From Verrucomicrobiota bacterium (GTDB lineage Bacteria > Verrucomicrobiota > Verrucomicrobiia > Verrucomicrobiales > Verrucomicrobiaceae), in contig JANYCZ010000008.1 in assembly GCA_025360015.1 (NCBI GenBank), positions 124,001 to 188,000 on the forward strand: a stretch of 64,000 nt of DNA, in the 5' to 3' direction. Shown here in pieces: positions 17,211 through 27,373 of this stretch. The notes under the pieces were generated by a model. That model was not told where the DNA came from. It searched no databases and worked only from the letters and a program-made list of their open reading frames with translations. Position 1 is the stretch's first letter, and each line of letters opens with the position of its first letter. Both the position numbers and the translations under genes were made by a program.

Positions 17211-18554
17211 TCACTCCCCCACACAATACAACACCTTCGCCGACCTCAGAAACAACTGACCGTTGCTGATCGCTGGCGTCGCGCTGTGGTCGGAGGTGTC
17301 GCCTTCGATTTTGTTGCGGGAGAGGAGTTCGAATTTGGGGCCGAGTTTGATGACGAGGACTTCACCGCGGCGGCTGACGTGATAAAGGTGGCCGTTGGCG
17401 GCGACGGGGGAGGCGTAGTCGCCTCCTCCTCCACCACCACCACCACCGCGACGGCCGCCGCCACCACCGCCTGAGTCTTGATTGCCGGATGCGCCGCCGG
17501 AGGATTCGATGCGTTCGGTGTAGATCTCGGCACCGGTTTTGGCATCGCGGCAGGTGGCGATGGAGCCGCTGACCCAGTAGAGGCGGTCTTGCCAGAAGAT
17601 GGGGGTGGCAATGCGGGAGCCGTTGGCACCAGTCCAGAGGGTGTTGGTGGCGCTGACGTCGCCTTTGCCACCGGCTTTGACGGCGACGGAGCCGCCGCCG
17701 CGCTCGCTCATGGCGAAGACAGCCTTGCCATCGGTGACGACGCTGTTGCAGACGGAGTCGCTTTGCAGACCGGTGGCATACCAGCGCAGCTTGCCGGTGT
17801 CGGGATTGAAGCCCCAGACTTCGTTTGGCACGGCGATGGCGAGATCAGAACGGCCATCGACTTCGACGACAATAGGTGTGCCCCAGGTGCCGGCGAAGCC
17901 TTCTGAGGGGGCTTTCCAGAGCTGCTTGCCGGTGTTTTTGTCGAAGCCAAACAGGGCCTGGCTTTCGACGAGCGCGGGGACGATGAGGACATCGCCATGC
18001 AGGATGGGACTGGAGGCGGAGCCCCAGCCGCGGCGGTCGTCCCAGTCGCCGACTTCGGCCTGCCAGAGGGGTTTGCCATCAAGATCAAAGGCGTGGACGC
18101 CGGACTTGCCGAAGAAGGCGAAGACGCTCTTCCCATCTGAGACGGGGGTGTGGCTGGCGTAGCCGTTTTGGGCAAACATGCCGCCGTAGCGCTCCTCCGG
18201 CTGCTTGGCGGGCACGGCGCGGTCCCAGAGGATCTTGCCGGTGGTGCGGTCCACGCAGATGAGGTGGCGCATCAGGGTGGTGATGTCTCCCGTGGATTGC
18301 TGGCCTTCGGTGGCGTAGCCGGTCCAGCAGGTGACGAAGATACGACCTCCGACGACGATGGGGCTGGAGGAGCCGGGGCCGGGCAGGGCGGTCTGCCACT
18401 TGAGGTTTTTCGTGGCGCTCCAGGTGACGGGCACGGGCTTGTCATCGGGCGCGAGGCCGCTGCCATTGGGACCGCGAAAGCGCAGCCAGTCGGCGGCACT
18501 GGCTTCCAAGGTGGCGGTGAGCAGAAGCAGCAGGGACAGGCGTGTGATCATCAT
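17211..18554 (-). CDS. Secreted PQQ-like beta-propeller protein
   Basis: A 447-residue protein starting MMITRLSLLLLLTATLEASA, a signal peptide, with the mature part opening DWLRFRGPNGSG. Repeated blade motifs (GKILWDRAVPAK, GKPLWQAEVGDW, GKQLWKAPSEGF, GKLRWYATGLQS) mark a quinoprotein-type eight-bladed propeller. No PQQ catalytic residues could be confirmed, so a binding or scaffolding role is as likely as alcohol dehydrogenase activity. A glycine-rich stretch (about 20 glycines with two arginines, nt 17407-17470) interrupts the last third and is probably a flexible loop. A second secreted propeller with the same W-x-x-x-RGP opening is encoded at 48882-50234. Confidence 0.82.
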   Translation of the reverse strand: MMITRLSLLLLLTATLEASAADWLRFRGPNGSGLAPDDKPVPVTWSATKNLKWQTALPGPGSSSPIVVGGRIFVTCWTGYATEGQQSTGDITTLMRHLICVDRTTGKILWDRAVPAKQPEERYGGMFAQNGYASHTPVSDGKSVFAFFGKSGVHAFDLDGKPLWQAEVGDWDDRRGWGSASSPILHGDVLIVPALVESQALFGFDKNTGKQLWKAPSEGFAGTWGTPIVVEVDGRSDLAIAVPNEVWGFNPDTGKLRWYATGLQSDSVCNSVVTDGKAVFAMSERGGGSVAVKAGGKGDVSATNTLWTGANGSRIATPIFWQDRLYWVSGSIATCRDAKTGAEIYTERIESSGGASGNQDSGGGGGGRRGGGGGGGGGDYASPVAANGHLYHVSRRGEVLVIKLGPKFELLSRNKIEGDTSDHSATPAISNGQLFLRSAKVLYCVGE

Positions 18555-18675
18555 ATGCCTGCGTCCAACCCTGCGAAGGTGCGGCGGTTGCGGACGCTCG
18601 CCGGAAAACGTGCGCTGAGTTTCAGACACCGCACATGGAATGGGGGGACCACTACGCGATATGGGCGAAGGCTGT

Positions 18676-19695
18676 TCAGACGGCTGCCGTCTGCTTCGCT
18701 GCAAGCTGCCGGGCCTGCTCCACCCAGTGCTCACGCTGAATGCGGTCTTTGAAGGCGAGGCGGGCGGAGACCTCCTTGATGCGATCTTCATCCCACGCGG
18801 CGATCTGCGCGTAGGTGTAAATGCCGATGTCATGGAGGCGCTGCTCCAGCACTTTGGCGATGCCTTTGAGCGCGGTGAGATCGTCCTTTTTTTCGGGAGG
18901 GCTCTTGTAGATGAGGCCGAGCTTGGGATCGAGCTCGGTCTGAGTTTCCACCGAAGGCAGCGGTGTCATGGAAGGAATCTCGGTCAGCGCGGGGATGGTA
19001 TCGACAGGCACGAGACCCTCTGGAATGGCAGGCCCTTCCTCTCCGGCCTCGGGCTCGTCTCTGACCGCAGGCGAGGCAATGATGGCGGCGAGTGGCGAGG
19101 GGTGTCGGGCGTGGGGCGGCAGCTCGTCGGTGGGGGAAGGCTCGACGCTGGCTGTGGCGGGTTCGGCAGGCGGCGGCGTTTCTGGCGGAACCTCCGGCGT
19201 TTGGGCTTCGTCCACGGCGGGCACCTCCAGGGGAACTTCGGGTGGCGGCGCGGCTGGCTTGGGGACCTTGGCCTTGATGACGTTGGCACGAGGCTTGGGC
19301 GGCGACTCCTTGCTGGCCTCTTCAACGGGGGGCACGGCGGGCAGACGAATGTCGCTCGTGGTGATGGTTTCTGCCGTGATGGCGGGGATGGCCTCAGCGG
19401 CACTCGCGCCCTCCCTTTTGGGCATGTGAATGGTTTCGGTGGCCATCGCCACAGCGGGCCCGGAGGCGATGGACTGGTCGCCGATCTTGCGCTTCAGGCC
19501 GGCGATTTCATCCTTCATGGATTCAGCGTCGCCGAGAAGCTGACGCGTCTGCCGTTTATAGCGCCCCCAGGTGGCATAGCCAAACAGCAGGCCGACGATG
19601 AAGAAGGTGGCCCCCAGAACACAGACAAAGGCACCGCTGTGCATGAGCATGTAGAACAGCGGCTCGGCGGAGAGGGATTCAAAGTCGAATTTCAT
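18676..19695 (-). CDS. Membrane-anchored protein with helix-hairpin-helix tail (COG3743-like)
   Basis: A 339-residue protein with one transmembrane helix near the start (GAFVCVLGATFFIVGLLFGY), a basic cytoplasmic patch, a long Pro/Ala/Glu-rich middle (residues ~110-250), and a carboxy-terminal domain. That tail (DDLTALKGIAKVLEQRLHDI, then AFKDRIQREHWVEQARQL) matches the predicted flap-endonuclease-like helix-hairpin-helix of COG3743. Such domains usually bind DNA or mediate protein contacts; no nuclease centre is visible. It starts 6 bases after the stop of the OmpA-like gene, so the two form an operon, suggesting an envelope-linked role. Confidence 0.75.
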   Translation of the reverse strand: MKFDFESLSAEPLFYMLMHSGAFVCVLGATFFIVGLLFGYATWGRYKRQTRQLLGDAESMKDEIAGLKRKIGDQSIASGPAVAMATETIHMPKREGASAAEAIPAITAETITTSDIRLPAVPPVEEASKESPPKPRANVIKAKVPKPAAPPPEVPLEVPAVDEAQTPEVPPETPPPAEPATASVEPSPTDELPPHARHPSPLAAIIASPAVRDEPEAGEEGPAIPEGLVPVDTIPALTEIPSMTPLPSVETQTELDPKLGLIYKSPPEKKDDLTALKGIAKVLEQRLHDIGIYTYAQIAAWDEDRIKEVSARLAFKDRIQREHWVEQARQLAAKQTAAV

Positions 19696-19701
19696 GGATG
19701 G

Positions 19702-20976
19702 CTATTTGATGAGAAGTTCGACACAGCGCAGAATGGCCGGAGCCGCAGGAGAACCGGCAGGAACGGAATCAAACACCACGGCACGGATGTCAGCAGCGGG
19801 CACGCCCTGCTCCACGAGGAAGGAGAGCACGGCCTCAGCACGGGCCAAGCCGATGGCCTTTTCGATTTTCTCGGGCACGGCTGGATCGGGGTGCGCACCG
19901 ATGACCAGCCCCAGCGCGGGTCCGGCGGCCAGCAGGGTGGGAGCCAGGGTGGCCAGCTTCGTCTGCTCCTGCGGCAGCAGGTGCGCGGAGCCGGCATCAA
20001 ACACGACCTCACAGCCGCGCAGGGCCTCCTGCAGGGACGTAATGACCTCGGGTGCCAGCTTTGACTGAATGCGATACCCGGGGAAATGGTAGAGCGACGG
20101 CACCAGAGTGAAGTGGGCCTCCACCTTGGCTGCGCCGGTGAGGGGGCGCAGCAGGCTGAGCCAGGTGCTTTCCATCTGCCGTGTCGCGAACCCTTCCAAG
20201 TGGGGGATGCCATCGCTCTGAATGTCAAAGAAGCGGGGTGGAGGGACGCCAAAAAAACTTCTCACGAAGGCCGGGAGCAGCTCCGCTTTTGCAAACGCGG
20301 CAGGCAGCACATGCGGGCTCGCCTTGAGCCCGGAGGGATCCACCACCCGCGCACCGGCCACCTCGGCGAGCGTATCGACCAGATCTTCCTTCAGGGCCGT
20401 GTCCGGCAGCAGGCCGCTGAGCACGATGGCATCGTCTTTGGAGCGGATGTGCAGCTCCGCAGGCACGCGCAGGGTATCGATGATCGGCTTGAGAAAGGGA
20501 CTGCTGCTGGTGAGCGGGGGCTTGAGGCTTTCCGGCCAGCGGACTTCGGGGGAGGAGTGCAGCTCATCGGCATTGATGGCCAAATCCGGGCGCAGCTCCG
20601 CGAGCATGCGGCGCACATGGCTGATTTCTTCCGCATCGGGAAACCAGCCGCTGAGCCGGAGCGTGGCCGGCTCCAGCCTGGCACGGAGGCTGGCCAGCAC
20701 GTGGATGCGCTCCGCACCGGGCTGCAGGCGCAGGGGCCCGAGCGAGCGGATGGCGGCGAGAGCCTGCTGGCGTGAGGCGGGATCTGGCGCCTCGCCGGTG
20801 ACAGCAATGTCAAAGTAGCGTATGTCCACCACGGGATTGCGCACGCCGGCGGCCTTCAGGCGGGCGATGGCCTCCTGGGTGAGGGCGGGGAGATTTTCCC
20901 GGCAGAACAGCCACGCATGCACACCTGTGGCCACCGGGAGGAGGATCAGCATGAAAAAGCAGAGACTGAGGCGCAT
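19702..20976 (-). CDS. OmpA-like envelope protein with BON-like repeats
   Basis: A 424-residue protein with a signal or anchor helix (LSLCFFMLILLPVATGVHAW). The first ~260 residues contain two or three BON-like units (VVDIRYFDIAVTGEAPDP; AELHIRSKDDAIVLSGLLPD). The carboxy-terminal ~110 residues look like an OmpA/MotB peptidoglycan-binding domain (VVFDAGSAHLLPQEQTKLAT, then AEAVLSFLVEQGVPAADIRA). The Asp and Arg that bind diaminopimelate are not cleanly conserved, so the domain may be degenerate. It is first in an operon with the membrane-anchored helix-hairpin-helix protein. A link between envelope and cytoplasm is possible, but this is inference. Confidence 0.75.
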   Translation of the reverse strand: MRLSLCFFMLILLPVATGVHAWLFCRENLPALTQEAIARLKAAGVRNPVVDIRYFDIAVTGEAPDPASRQQALAAIRSLGPLRLQPGAERIHVLASLRARLEPATLRLSGWFPDAEEISHVRRMLAELRPDLAINADELHSSPEVRWPESLKPPLTSSSPFLKPIIDTLRVPAELHIRSKDDAIVLSGLLPDTALKEDLVDTLAEVAGARVVDPSGLKASPHVLPAAFAKAELLPAFVRSFFGVPPPRFFDIQSDGIPHLEGFATRQMESTWLSLLRPLTGAAKVEAHFTLVPSLYHFPGYRIQSKLAPEVITSLQEALRGCEVVFDAGSAHLLPQEQTKLATLAPTLLAAGPALGLVIGAHPDPAVPEKIEKAIGLARAEAVLSFLVEQGVPAADIRAVVFDSVPAGSPAAPAILRCVELLIK

Positions 20977-20998
20977 GAAAGAGTGTGCGGAGTGGCAA

Positions 20999-21026
20999 TT
21001 GACACCGAAGAGGTGGAACCGATAAT
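20999..21026 (+). promoter_or_regulatory. Strong sigma-70-like promoter for the PfkB kinase gene
   Basis: Consensus TTGACA (20999-21004), a 16-base spacer, and GATAAT (21021-21026; 5 of 6). It lies 97 bases before the ATG, giving a leader of about 90 bases. This is among the best -35/-10 matches found in the window. Confidence 0.6.
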
Positions 21027-21122
21027 CCGCGTCCCCTCGCTGACAGGCTGTACCGTTAAAAGTTCGCCGCCTCCGAGTAAAGGATTAACTGTTACACCTT
21101 ATCTAACCAAATACACACGCCC

Positions 21123-22037
21123 ATGTCAGTCGTCATCGCCGGATCCGTCGCCCTCGACAATGTCAAAACCCCGCAGGATTCGCAGGAAAACCTGCTCGGA
21201 GGTTCCGCCAGCTATGCGGCACTGGCCGCCAGCATCTTCTGCCAGCCGATCCATCTGGTGGGCGTGATTGGGCATGATTTCCCGAAAGCTCACCTCGACC
21301 TGCTGACCGCGCACGGCATCACGCTGGACGGTCTGGAGCGCAGCTCTGGCGAGTCTTTCACCTGGACGGGCGAATACCACGAAGACATGAACAGCCGCAC
21401 CACGCACAAGGTGGGCCTCAACGTCCTGGAGCAGTGGCAGCCGAAGCTCCCGGAGGGCGCGAAGAGCGCCAAAATCGCCGTGGCAGCGAACATGAGCCCG
21501 GACAACCAGATGCAGATGCTCGACCAAGTGAAGGCGGATTTCGTCACCGCTGACACGATGGATCTGTGGATCAACATCGCCAATGAGCGCCTGCATGAAG
21601 TGCTCAAGCGCATCGACCTCCTTGTCATCAATGACGGCGAGGCCAAGGAATTCGCCGGCACGACCAATCTCGTCGAAGCCGGACGCAAGCTGCAGGCCAA
21701 GGGCCCGCGCTTCGTCATCGTGAAGCGTGGCGAGCATGGCAGCTTCCTCTTTGGTGAAAAGCCGGAGGACTTCTTCGCTTGCTCCGCCTACCCCCTGCAC
21801 AGCGTGTTTGATCCGACGGGTGCCGGTGACTCCTTCCTCGGCGGCCTCGCCGGCTGGCTCGCCGCCAACGGCAAGACGAAGCCCACCTTTGAAGACCTCA
21901 AGACCGCCGTCGTGCACGGCAGCGTCACCGCCAGCTACACCTGCGAAGCCTTCAGCACGCACAAGCTGCAGACGGTGACGAAGGCGGACGTCGCGGCGCG
22001 GATTGCGGAGCTGCGCGCGTATACGAACTTCGCCTGA
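21123..22037 (+). CDS. PfkB-family sugar or nucleoside kinase
   Basis: A 304-residue ribokinase-like protein. The first PfkB signature lies at GGSASYAALAASIF, the amino-terminal strand is VVIAGSVALDNV, and the ATP/anion-hole motif with catalytic Asp is DPTGAGDSFLGGLAGW near residue 237. PfkB kinases phosphorylate sugars, adenosine or related alcohols using ATP; the substrate is not readable, though adenosine-kinase-like members share the start. It has its own promoter and no functionally linked neighbour. Confidence 0.88.
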   Translation: MSVVIAGSVALDNVKTPQDSQENLLGGSASYAALAASIFCQPIHLVGVIGHDFPKAHLDLLTAHGITLDGLERSSGESFTWTGEYHEDMNSRTTHKVGLNVLEQWQPKLPEGAKSAKIAVAANMSPDNQMQMLDQVKADFVTADTMDLWINIANERLHEVLKRIDLLVINDGEAKEFAGTTNLVEAGRKLQAKGPRFVIVKRGEHGSFLFGEKPEDFFACSAYPLHSVFDPTGAGDSFLGGLAGWLAANGKTKPTFEDLKTAVVHGSVTASYTCEAFSTHKLQTVTKADVAARIAELRAYTNFA

Positions 22038-22142
22038 GTTGACGGTTGTTGACCCTTGTTTCCAAACCTCTGCCAACTACCCCTCCGATTGCTCGGCCAA
22101 CCACCGTAAACAATTGTCAACAATCGTAAACCACCGTCAACT
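22037..22142. repeat. Inverted and direct repeats between pfkB-type and menB genes
   Basis: AGTTGACGGT (22037-22046) is mirrored perfectly by ACCGTCAACT (22133-22142). Inside, ACGGTTGTTGAC pairs 11 of 12 with GTCAACAATCGT (22116-22127), and CCACCGTAAAC recurs as CCACCGTCAAC. The block can form alternative hairpins and fills most of the gap before menB. Terminator, operator array or decayed repeat are all possible. Confidence 0.45.
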
Positions 22143-22162
22143 CCCCTTCCCCTCCTCCTCCC

Positions 22163-22975
22163 ATGTGGACTTCGATCAAAACCTTTAAAGACATCAAGCT
22201 GGAGAAGACCAGCGACGGCATCGCCAAGATCACCATCAACCGGCCGAAGGTGCGCAATGCGTTTCGGCCGCTGACGGTAAAGGAGATGCTGGAGGCGTTT
22301 GAGATCGTGCATGAAGACCGGAGCGTCGGCGTCATCATCCTCTGTGGTGAGGGGCCCCTGGCCTTCTGCTCCGGTGGCGATCAGAAGGTGCGCGGAGACG
22401 CCGGCTACATCGGTGAGGACGGCGTGCCCCGGCTGAACATCCTGGATGTGCAGCGGAAGATCCGCACGATCCCCAAGCCGGTGGTGGCCATGGTGGCGGG
22501 CTACGCCATCGGCGGCGGGCATGTGCTGCACATTGTGTGTGACCTGACCATCGCTGCGGACAACGCGCGCTTTGGCCAGACCGGCCCGAAGGTCGGCAGC
22601 TTTGACGGCGGCCTCGGCTCCAGCTACCTCGCCCGCATTGTGGGCCAGAAGAAGGCGCGGGAAATCTGGTATCTCTGCCGCCAGTATGATGCGAAACAGG
22701 CCCTGGACATGGGGCTGGTGAACACCGTGGTCCCGCTGGATCAGCTGGAAGAAGAGACGGTGAAATGGTGCCGCGAGATGCTCCAGCATTCCCCGCTGGC
22801 GCTGCGCTGCCTGAAATCGGCCCTGAATGCGGACTGCGACGGCCAGATGGGGCTGCTCGATCTCGCCGGGAACGCCACGCTGCTCTATTATATGAGCGAA
22901 GAGGCGAAAGAGGGCAAAAACGCCTATGTGGAAAAGCGGAAGCCTGATTTTTCCAAATTTCCCCGATTGCCGTAA
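22163..22975 (+). CDS. menB: 1,4-dihydroxy-2-naphthoyl-CoA synthase
   Basis: A 270-residue crotonase-fold enzyme that closes the second ring of menaquinone from o-succinylbenzoyl-CoA. MenB-specific sequence is visible: [51 protein letters not shown], the oxyanion-hole and active-site block [20 protein letters not shown], and [20 protein letters not shown]. The length is normal. It implies menaquinone-based respiration. No other men genes are nearby, so the pathway is dispersed in this genome. Confidence 0.95.
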   Translation: MWTSIKTFKDIKLEKTSDGIAKITINRPKVRNAFRPLTVKEMLEAFEIVHEDRSVGVIILCGEGPLAFCSGGDQKVRGDAGYIGEDGVPRLNILDVQRKIRTIPKPVVAMVAGYAIGGGHVLHIVCDLTIAADNARFGQTGPKVGSFDGGLGSSYLARIVGQKKAREIWYLCRQYDAKQALDMGLVNTVVPLDQLEEETVKWCREMLQHSPLALRCLKSALNADCDGQMGLLDLAGNATLLYYMSEEAKEGKNAYVEKRKPDFSKFPRLP

Positions 22976-23088
22976 TCAGCTAGGTAAGTTGAATAGGTGA
23001 CGGCGTGGAACTCAGCGATGCCTTTATGGTTGCCACATCTGGCGGAGTTTGTATGATCGACGCCATCCGTTGACACACTCTACCCGAC

Positions 23089-23661
23089 ATGGCCAAACGT
23101 ACCACATCCAAACCAGCTGCTCCCGCTTCTGCTCCAGCCCCTTCGTCCTCAGCCTACGACCTCAAACAGATCCGCGAAATCGTCGGACTCATGGCTGAGA
23201 ACAATCTGACTTATTTTCACAGCGAACAAAAAGGCGCGAAACTCGAACTCCGCCGGGGTTCTGATCTGGAGGCCGTCAAAGAACTGCTCCAGAGCATGCC
23301 AGTGTCCTCTGGCTCGCACGTCTCCTATGGTGGTGCCGGTCCGGCTCCAGCCGCAGTCGCAGCTCCCGCCCCTGCAGCCAGCGCGCCAGCCCCAGCGGCC
23401 GCCGCCGCTTCCGCAGCCGTCGGGCCGACCATCAATTCCCCAATGGTGGGCACCTTCTACCGCAGCACAGCTCCGGGAGAAAAGTCCCTCGCCAACATCG
23501 GCGACAGCGTGGATGAAAACAGCACCGTGTGCATCATCGAGGCCATGAAGGTCATGAATGAAATCAAGCCAGAGGGAGTGCGTGGCATCATCGCCCGCGT
23601 GCTGGTGGAAGACGGCAAGCCCGTCCAGTACGGCCAGCCCTTGTTCGAGTTGAAAGCCTGA
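23089..23661 (+). CDS. accB: Biotin carboxyl carrier protein of acetyl-CoA carboxylase
   Basis: A 190-residue BCCP. The amino terminus ([17 protein letters not shown]) and the Ala/Pro-rich linker at residues ~84-112 are typical. The biotinyl domain carries the acceptor Lys154 in [15 protein letters not shown], preceded by [12 protein letters not shown]. It carries the carboxylated biotin between AccC and the carboxyltransferase in the first step of fatty-acid synthesis. accC begins 98 bases downstream on the same strand, the usual accBC order. Confidence 0.96.
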   Translation: MAKRTTSKPAAPASAPAPSSSAYDLKQIREIVGLMAENNLTYFHSEQKGAKLELRRGSDLEAVKELLQSMPVSSGSHVSYGGAGPAPAAVAAPAPAASAPAPAAAAASAAVGPTINSPMVGTFYRSTAPGEKSLANIGDSVDENSTVCIIEAMKVMNEIKPEGVRGIIARVLVEDGKPVQYGQPLFELKA

Positions 23662-23759
23662 TTGCCCCCCACCCTGCCCCTGTCTTGACCGCCGGCCCCG
23701 CCAAGTGCGGCCTGCCAGTGCTCAAGCCAAGCAGACTTCTCCTACCTTCCGCGCCTCTC

Positions 23760-25121
<1,362 letters not shown>

Positions 25122-25152
25122 GGCGCGCGGGATTTGGTTTCCGCTCATTCTC

Positions 25153-25665
25153 ATGCACTCTGAAGGTGATGACCTGAATCCCTACGCGGCTCCACAGAGC
25201 GATGTGTCGCCGCTGAAGGTGCCAGAACCGCTGATGCCGCGCCCCGCTTCGACGAAATGGCTTCTGGGCTTGATGTGGCTTTTCGCGGTATGCACCGCCC
25301 TCATGCTTGCTCGCCAATATCAGGCAGAAGGCCCTGCGTTTCTCAACCACTACAACCTGTTCCGGGTTGTCTGGGTGAGTTCCCTCATGGTGCTCAGTTT
25401 GATCGCCTTTCACGCCTTCAAGCGCAGCCGCATCGCTTATGCACTGGGCATCTTGTATTTGTTATTGCTCGGCTACGGCGTGCTGTCCAAAGCGTACACC
25501 CCCTACCAAAGAGTGTTTGCCATATGGAAGTACGAGGGAATCAAAACTCTCATACATCACGATGTGATCATTGCGCTGCTGTTCGTCGTATTGTTTCTCA
25601 AATTTTGCTATCAATTCATCTTCGGCCAGGCCAGCAGGCGCTTCTACCGCGTGGCACAGAAGTGA
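25153..25665 (+). CDS. Small integral membrane protein with NPYAAP start
   Basis: A 170-residue protein I do not recognise functionally. It begins with a soluble segment containing LNPYAAPQSDVSPL, a motif common at the start of uncharacterised planctomycete and verrucomicrobial membrane proteins. Four predicted membrane segments follow: WLLGLMWLFAVCTALML, VVWVSSLMVLSLIAFHAF, ALGILYLLLLGYGVL and VIIALLFVVLFLKFCYQFIF. It follows accC by 31 bases and may be co-transcribed, without an obvious functional link. Confidence 0.7.
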   Translation: MHSEGDDLNPYAAPQSDVSPLKVPEPLMPRPASTKWLLGLMWLFAVCTALMLARQYQAEGPAFLNHYNLFRVVWVSSLMVLSLIAFHAFKRSRIAYALGILYLLLLGYGVLSKAYTPYQRVFAIWKYEGIKTLIHHDVIIALLFVVLFLKFCYQFIFGQASRRFYRVAQK

Positions 25666-25677
25666 AGGGGACGTAAA

Positions 25678-26895
25678 CTACCGGATCACACCCCAGTTCC
25701 GCCCCAGCGGGAAGTAGCAGAACAGGCCGGGGCCGACGAGATTGCGCTCGGGCACGGCACCCCAGTAGCGGCTGTCGGAGCTGTTGTAGCTGTTGTCGCC
25801 CATGGCCCAGTATTCACGTGTGTTGTCACGGTTGGCCAGTTCGCGCACGGTGCCTTCCGCGAGGAAGAGGTAGTTGCCGTAGCCTTTGTAGTCTCCCTGC
25901 TTGGAGGCCACGCGCTTCATCCCAAACTCTTCGGCGGGTTTGCCGTTCACCCACAGCTCGGGTGATTTGACTTCCAGCCGGTCTCCAGGAACTCCGACCA
26001 ACCGCTTGATGTAATGCTGCGAGCCTTCTTCAGCCCGAATGCGCATGTAGGGGCTGCGGATGTTCTTCGTGGTGAAGACAAACACTTCGCCACGCGTAGG
26101 GCGGCGGAAGTTGTAGGCGAATTTGTTCACCAGTACGTTGTCCCCGGTGTCCAAGGTGCCGCGCGCCAGCAGCTGCCCTTCGGTGACATACACGCCGCCT
26201 GACTCCTTGATCTGGCGTACGGGACGTGCATCCGGGGTGATGTCCTGGCCGTCCTGGCTGACTGGGATGTTCAGGTAACGCTGCATGCCCAGATTAAAAC
26301 CATCGGGGTCGGTCATGAGCTGGCGGATGGGCGCCCAGATCCACTGCGTGCCACCATCTTCAAAATGGAGGCGGCTGTGCATGAAGAAACCGAGGAAGCT
26401 GTGCTCCGTCACCGGCTCACTGCTGCGCAGCCAGCCGGAGCGCTTGGCCACGACATTGAAGTAGCTGCGGCCCGTCACCCAGTCCTTGCACTGCACCAGA
26501 AAATTGGGCGTTACATCCTTCTCGGTCTGGTTCGCGACCAGGCCATACAGGGTGGGCTGCATGGAGCCCGTGGGGATCTTGAACGGCTGCGCGATGTAGC
26601 TGCGGATGCCGAGGGCGATGACGATGGCAACGAAGAACACCTCGATGTTTTCGCCGATGTCCGAATGCTCCACGTGCGGCAGCGCCTTTTCGCAGGCCTT
26701 GTTGATCTCGTCGTTCAGGGTGCTGAGGCGGCCCTTGTCCTTGGCGCGCATGGCGTCTTCCAGACTGGAACGCAAGGCGGTGATCTCCTCCAACTTTGCC
26801 GGGGGCAGGACATCGCGCTTGTAGTTGATGAAGCGTGTCACGCCCTTGTGCAGGAGCTTGGCATGCTTGAGGTAGCGGGGGGTGAGAAAAAACAT
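25678..26895 (-). CDS. lepB: Signal peptidase I
   Basis: A 405-residue membrane protease that removes signal peptides. Transmembrane anchor VFFVAIVIALGIRSYIA leads into box B with catalytic Ser111 (KIPTGSMQPTLYG). The general base is Lys297 in QHYIKRLVGVPGDRLEV, and box E is MGDNSYNSSDSRYWGAVP. Ser and Lys are 186 residues apart, against about 55 in E. coli LepB, because of a long insertion (residues ~120-290). The first ~80 residues form a predicted coiled, charged cytoplasmic domain. Many secreted products in the window would depend on such an enzyme. Confidence 0.94.
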   Translation of the reverse strand: MFFLTPRYLKHAKLLHKGVTRFINYKRDVLPPAKLEEITALRSSLEDAMRAKDKGRLSTLNDEINKACEKALPHVEHSDIGENIEVFFVAIVIALGIRSYIAQPFKIPTGSMQPTLYGLVANQTEKDVTPNFLVQCKDWVTGRSYFNVVAKRSGWLRSSEPVTEHSFLGFFMHSRLHFEDGGTQWIWAPIRQLMTDPDGFNLGMQRYLNIPVSQDGQDITPDARPVRQIKESGGVYVTEGQLLARGTLDTGDNVLVNKFAYNFRRPTRGEVFVFTTKNIRSPYMRIRAEEGSQHYIKRLVGVPGDRLEVKSPELWVNGKPAEEFGMKRVASKQGDYKGYGNYLFLAEGTVRELANRDNTREYWAMGDNSYNSSDSRYWGAVPERNLVGPGLFCYFPLGRNWGVIR

Positions 26896-26968
26896 GGAAA
26901 GGGGTGCGTGATTCTAGGAGGCGGCAGGCAATGCTCAAGTGCTGTGATTGGTCCGCCGCCGATTTGCT

Positions 26969-27373
26969 TCAGCTCCGGCGGTCCACCACTAGTACATCCC
27001 GCAGCACTTCGGCGGCCACCGCATTGTCAGAACAAACGAGGCTGGCAGTGGTGCTGGAAGCATCGCGCCGCAGGATGTGCATGGAGCGCAGATCCAGCCC
27101 GGCGTCCTTCAACCTCAGGGCGACGGCGGCCAGCGCACCCGGCTTGTCCTCCAGCCGCACCAGCAAAGTGTCCTGAGTGATGACGCGGAAGCCTTCGTCG
27201 CTGAGCACACGCAGGGCCTCATCATAACGGTCCACGCTGAGCACGACGATGCCGTGGTCCTCCACGCTCTCCACGTCGATCTCTTCAATGTTGATGCCGC
27301 GTTTGGCAAGGCAGGTGGTGAGTCTGGCGGCGATGCCGAGCTCGTTCGGCACTAGGACGGTGAGCTGTTTCAT
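26969..27373 (-). CDS. ACT-domain protein, translationally coupled to histidine decarboxylase
   Basis: A 134-residue protein made of two ACT domains: MKQLTVLVPNELGIAARLTT to about residue 65, then LLVRLEDKPGALAAVALRLK to about 120. It has no catalytic domain. ACT pairs bind amino acids and act as allosteric sensors. Its ATG overlaps the decarboxylase stop in an ATGA, which strongly implies coordinated expression. It may sense histidine or another amino acid and regulate the enzyme or a pathway; this is inference from position. Confidence 0.8.
   Translation of the reverse strand: MKQLTVLVPNELGIAARLTTCLAKRGINIEEIDVESVEDHGIVVLSVDRYDEALRVLSDEGFRVITQDTLLVRLEDKPGALAAVALRLKDAGLDLRSMHILRRDASSTTASLVCSDNAVAAEVLRDVLVVDRRS

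Noticed and set aside
17407..17470. CCACCACC-type run considered as a microsatellite or CRISPR-like repeat
   Set aside because: It is the coding sequence for a glycine-rich loop in the propeller protein.
22037..22142. Repeats considered as DnaA boxes or an origin
   Set aside because: No TTATCCACA-like boxes, AT-rich unwinding element or dnaA/dnaN neighbours.
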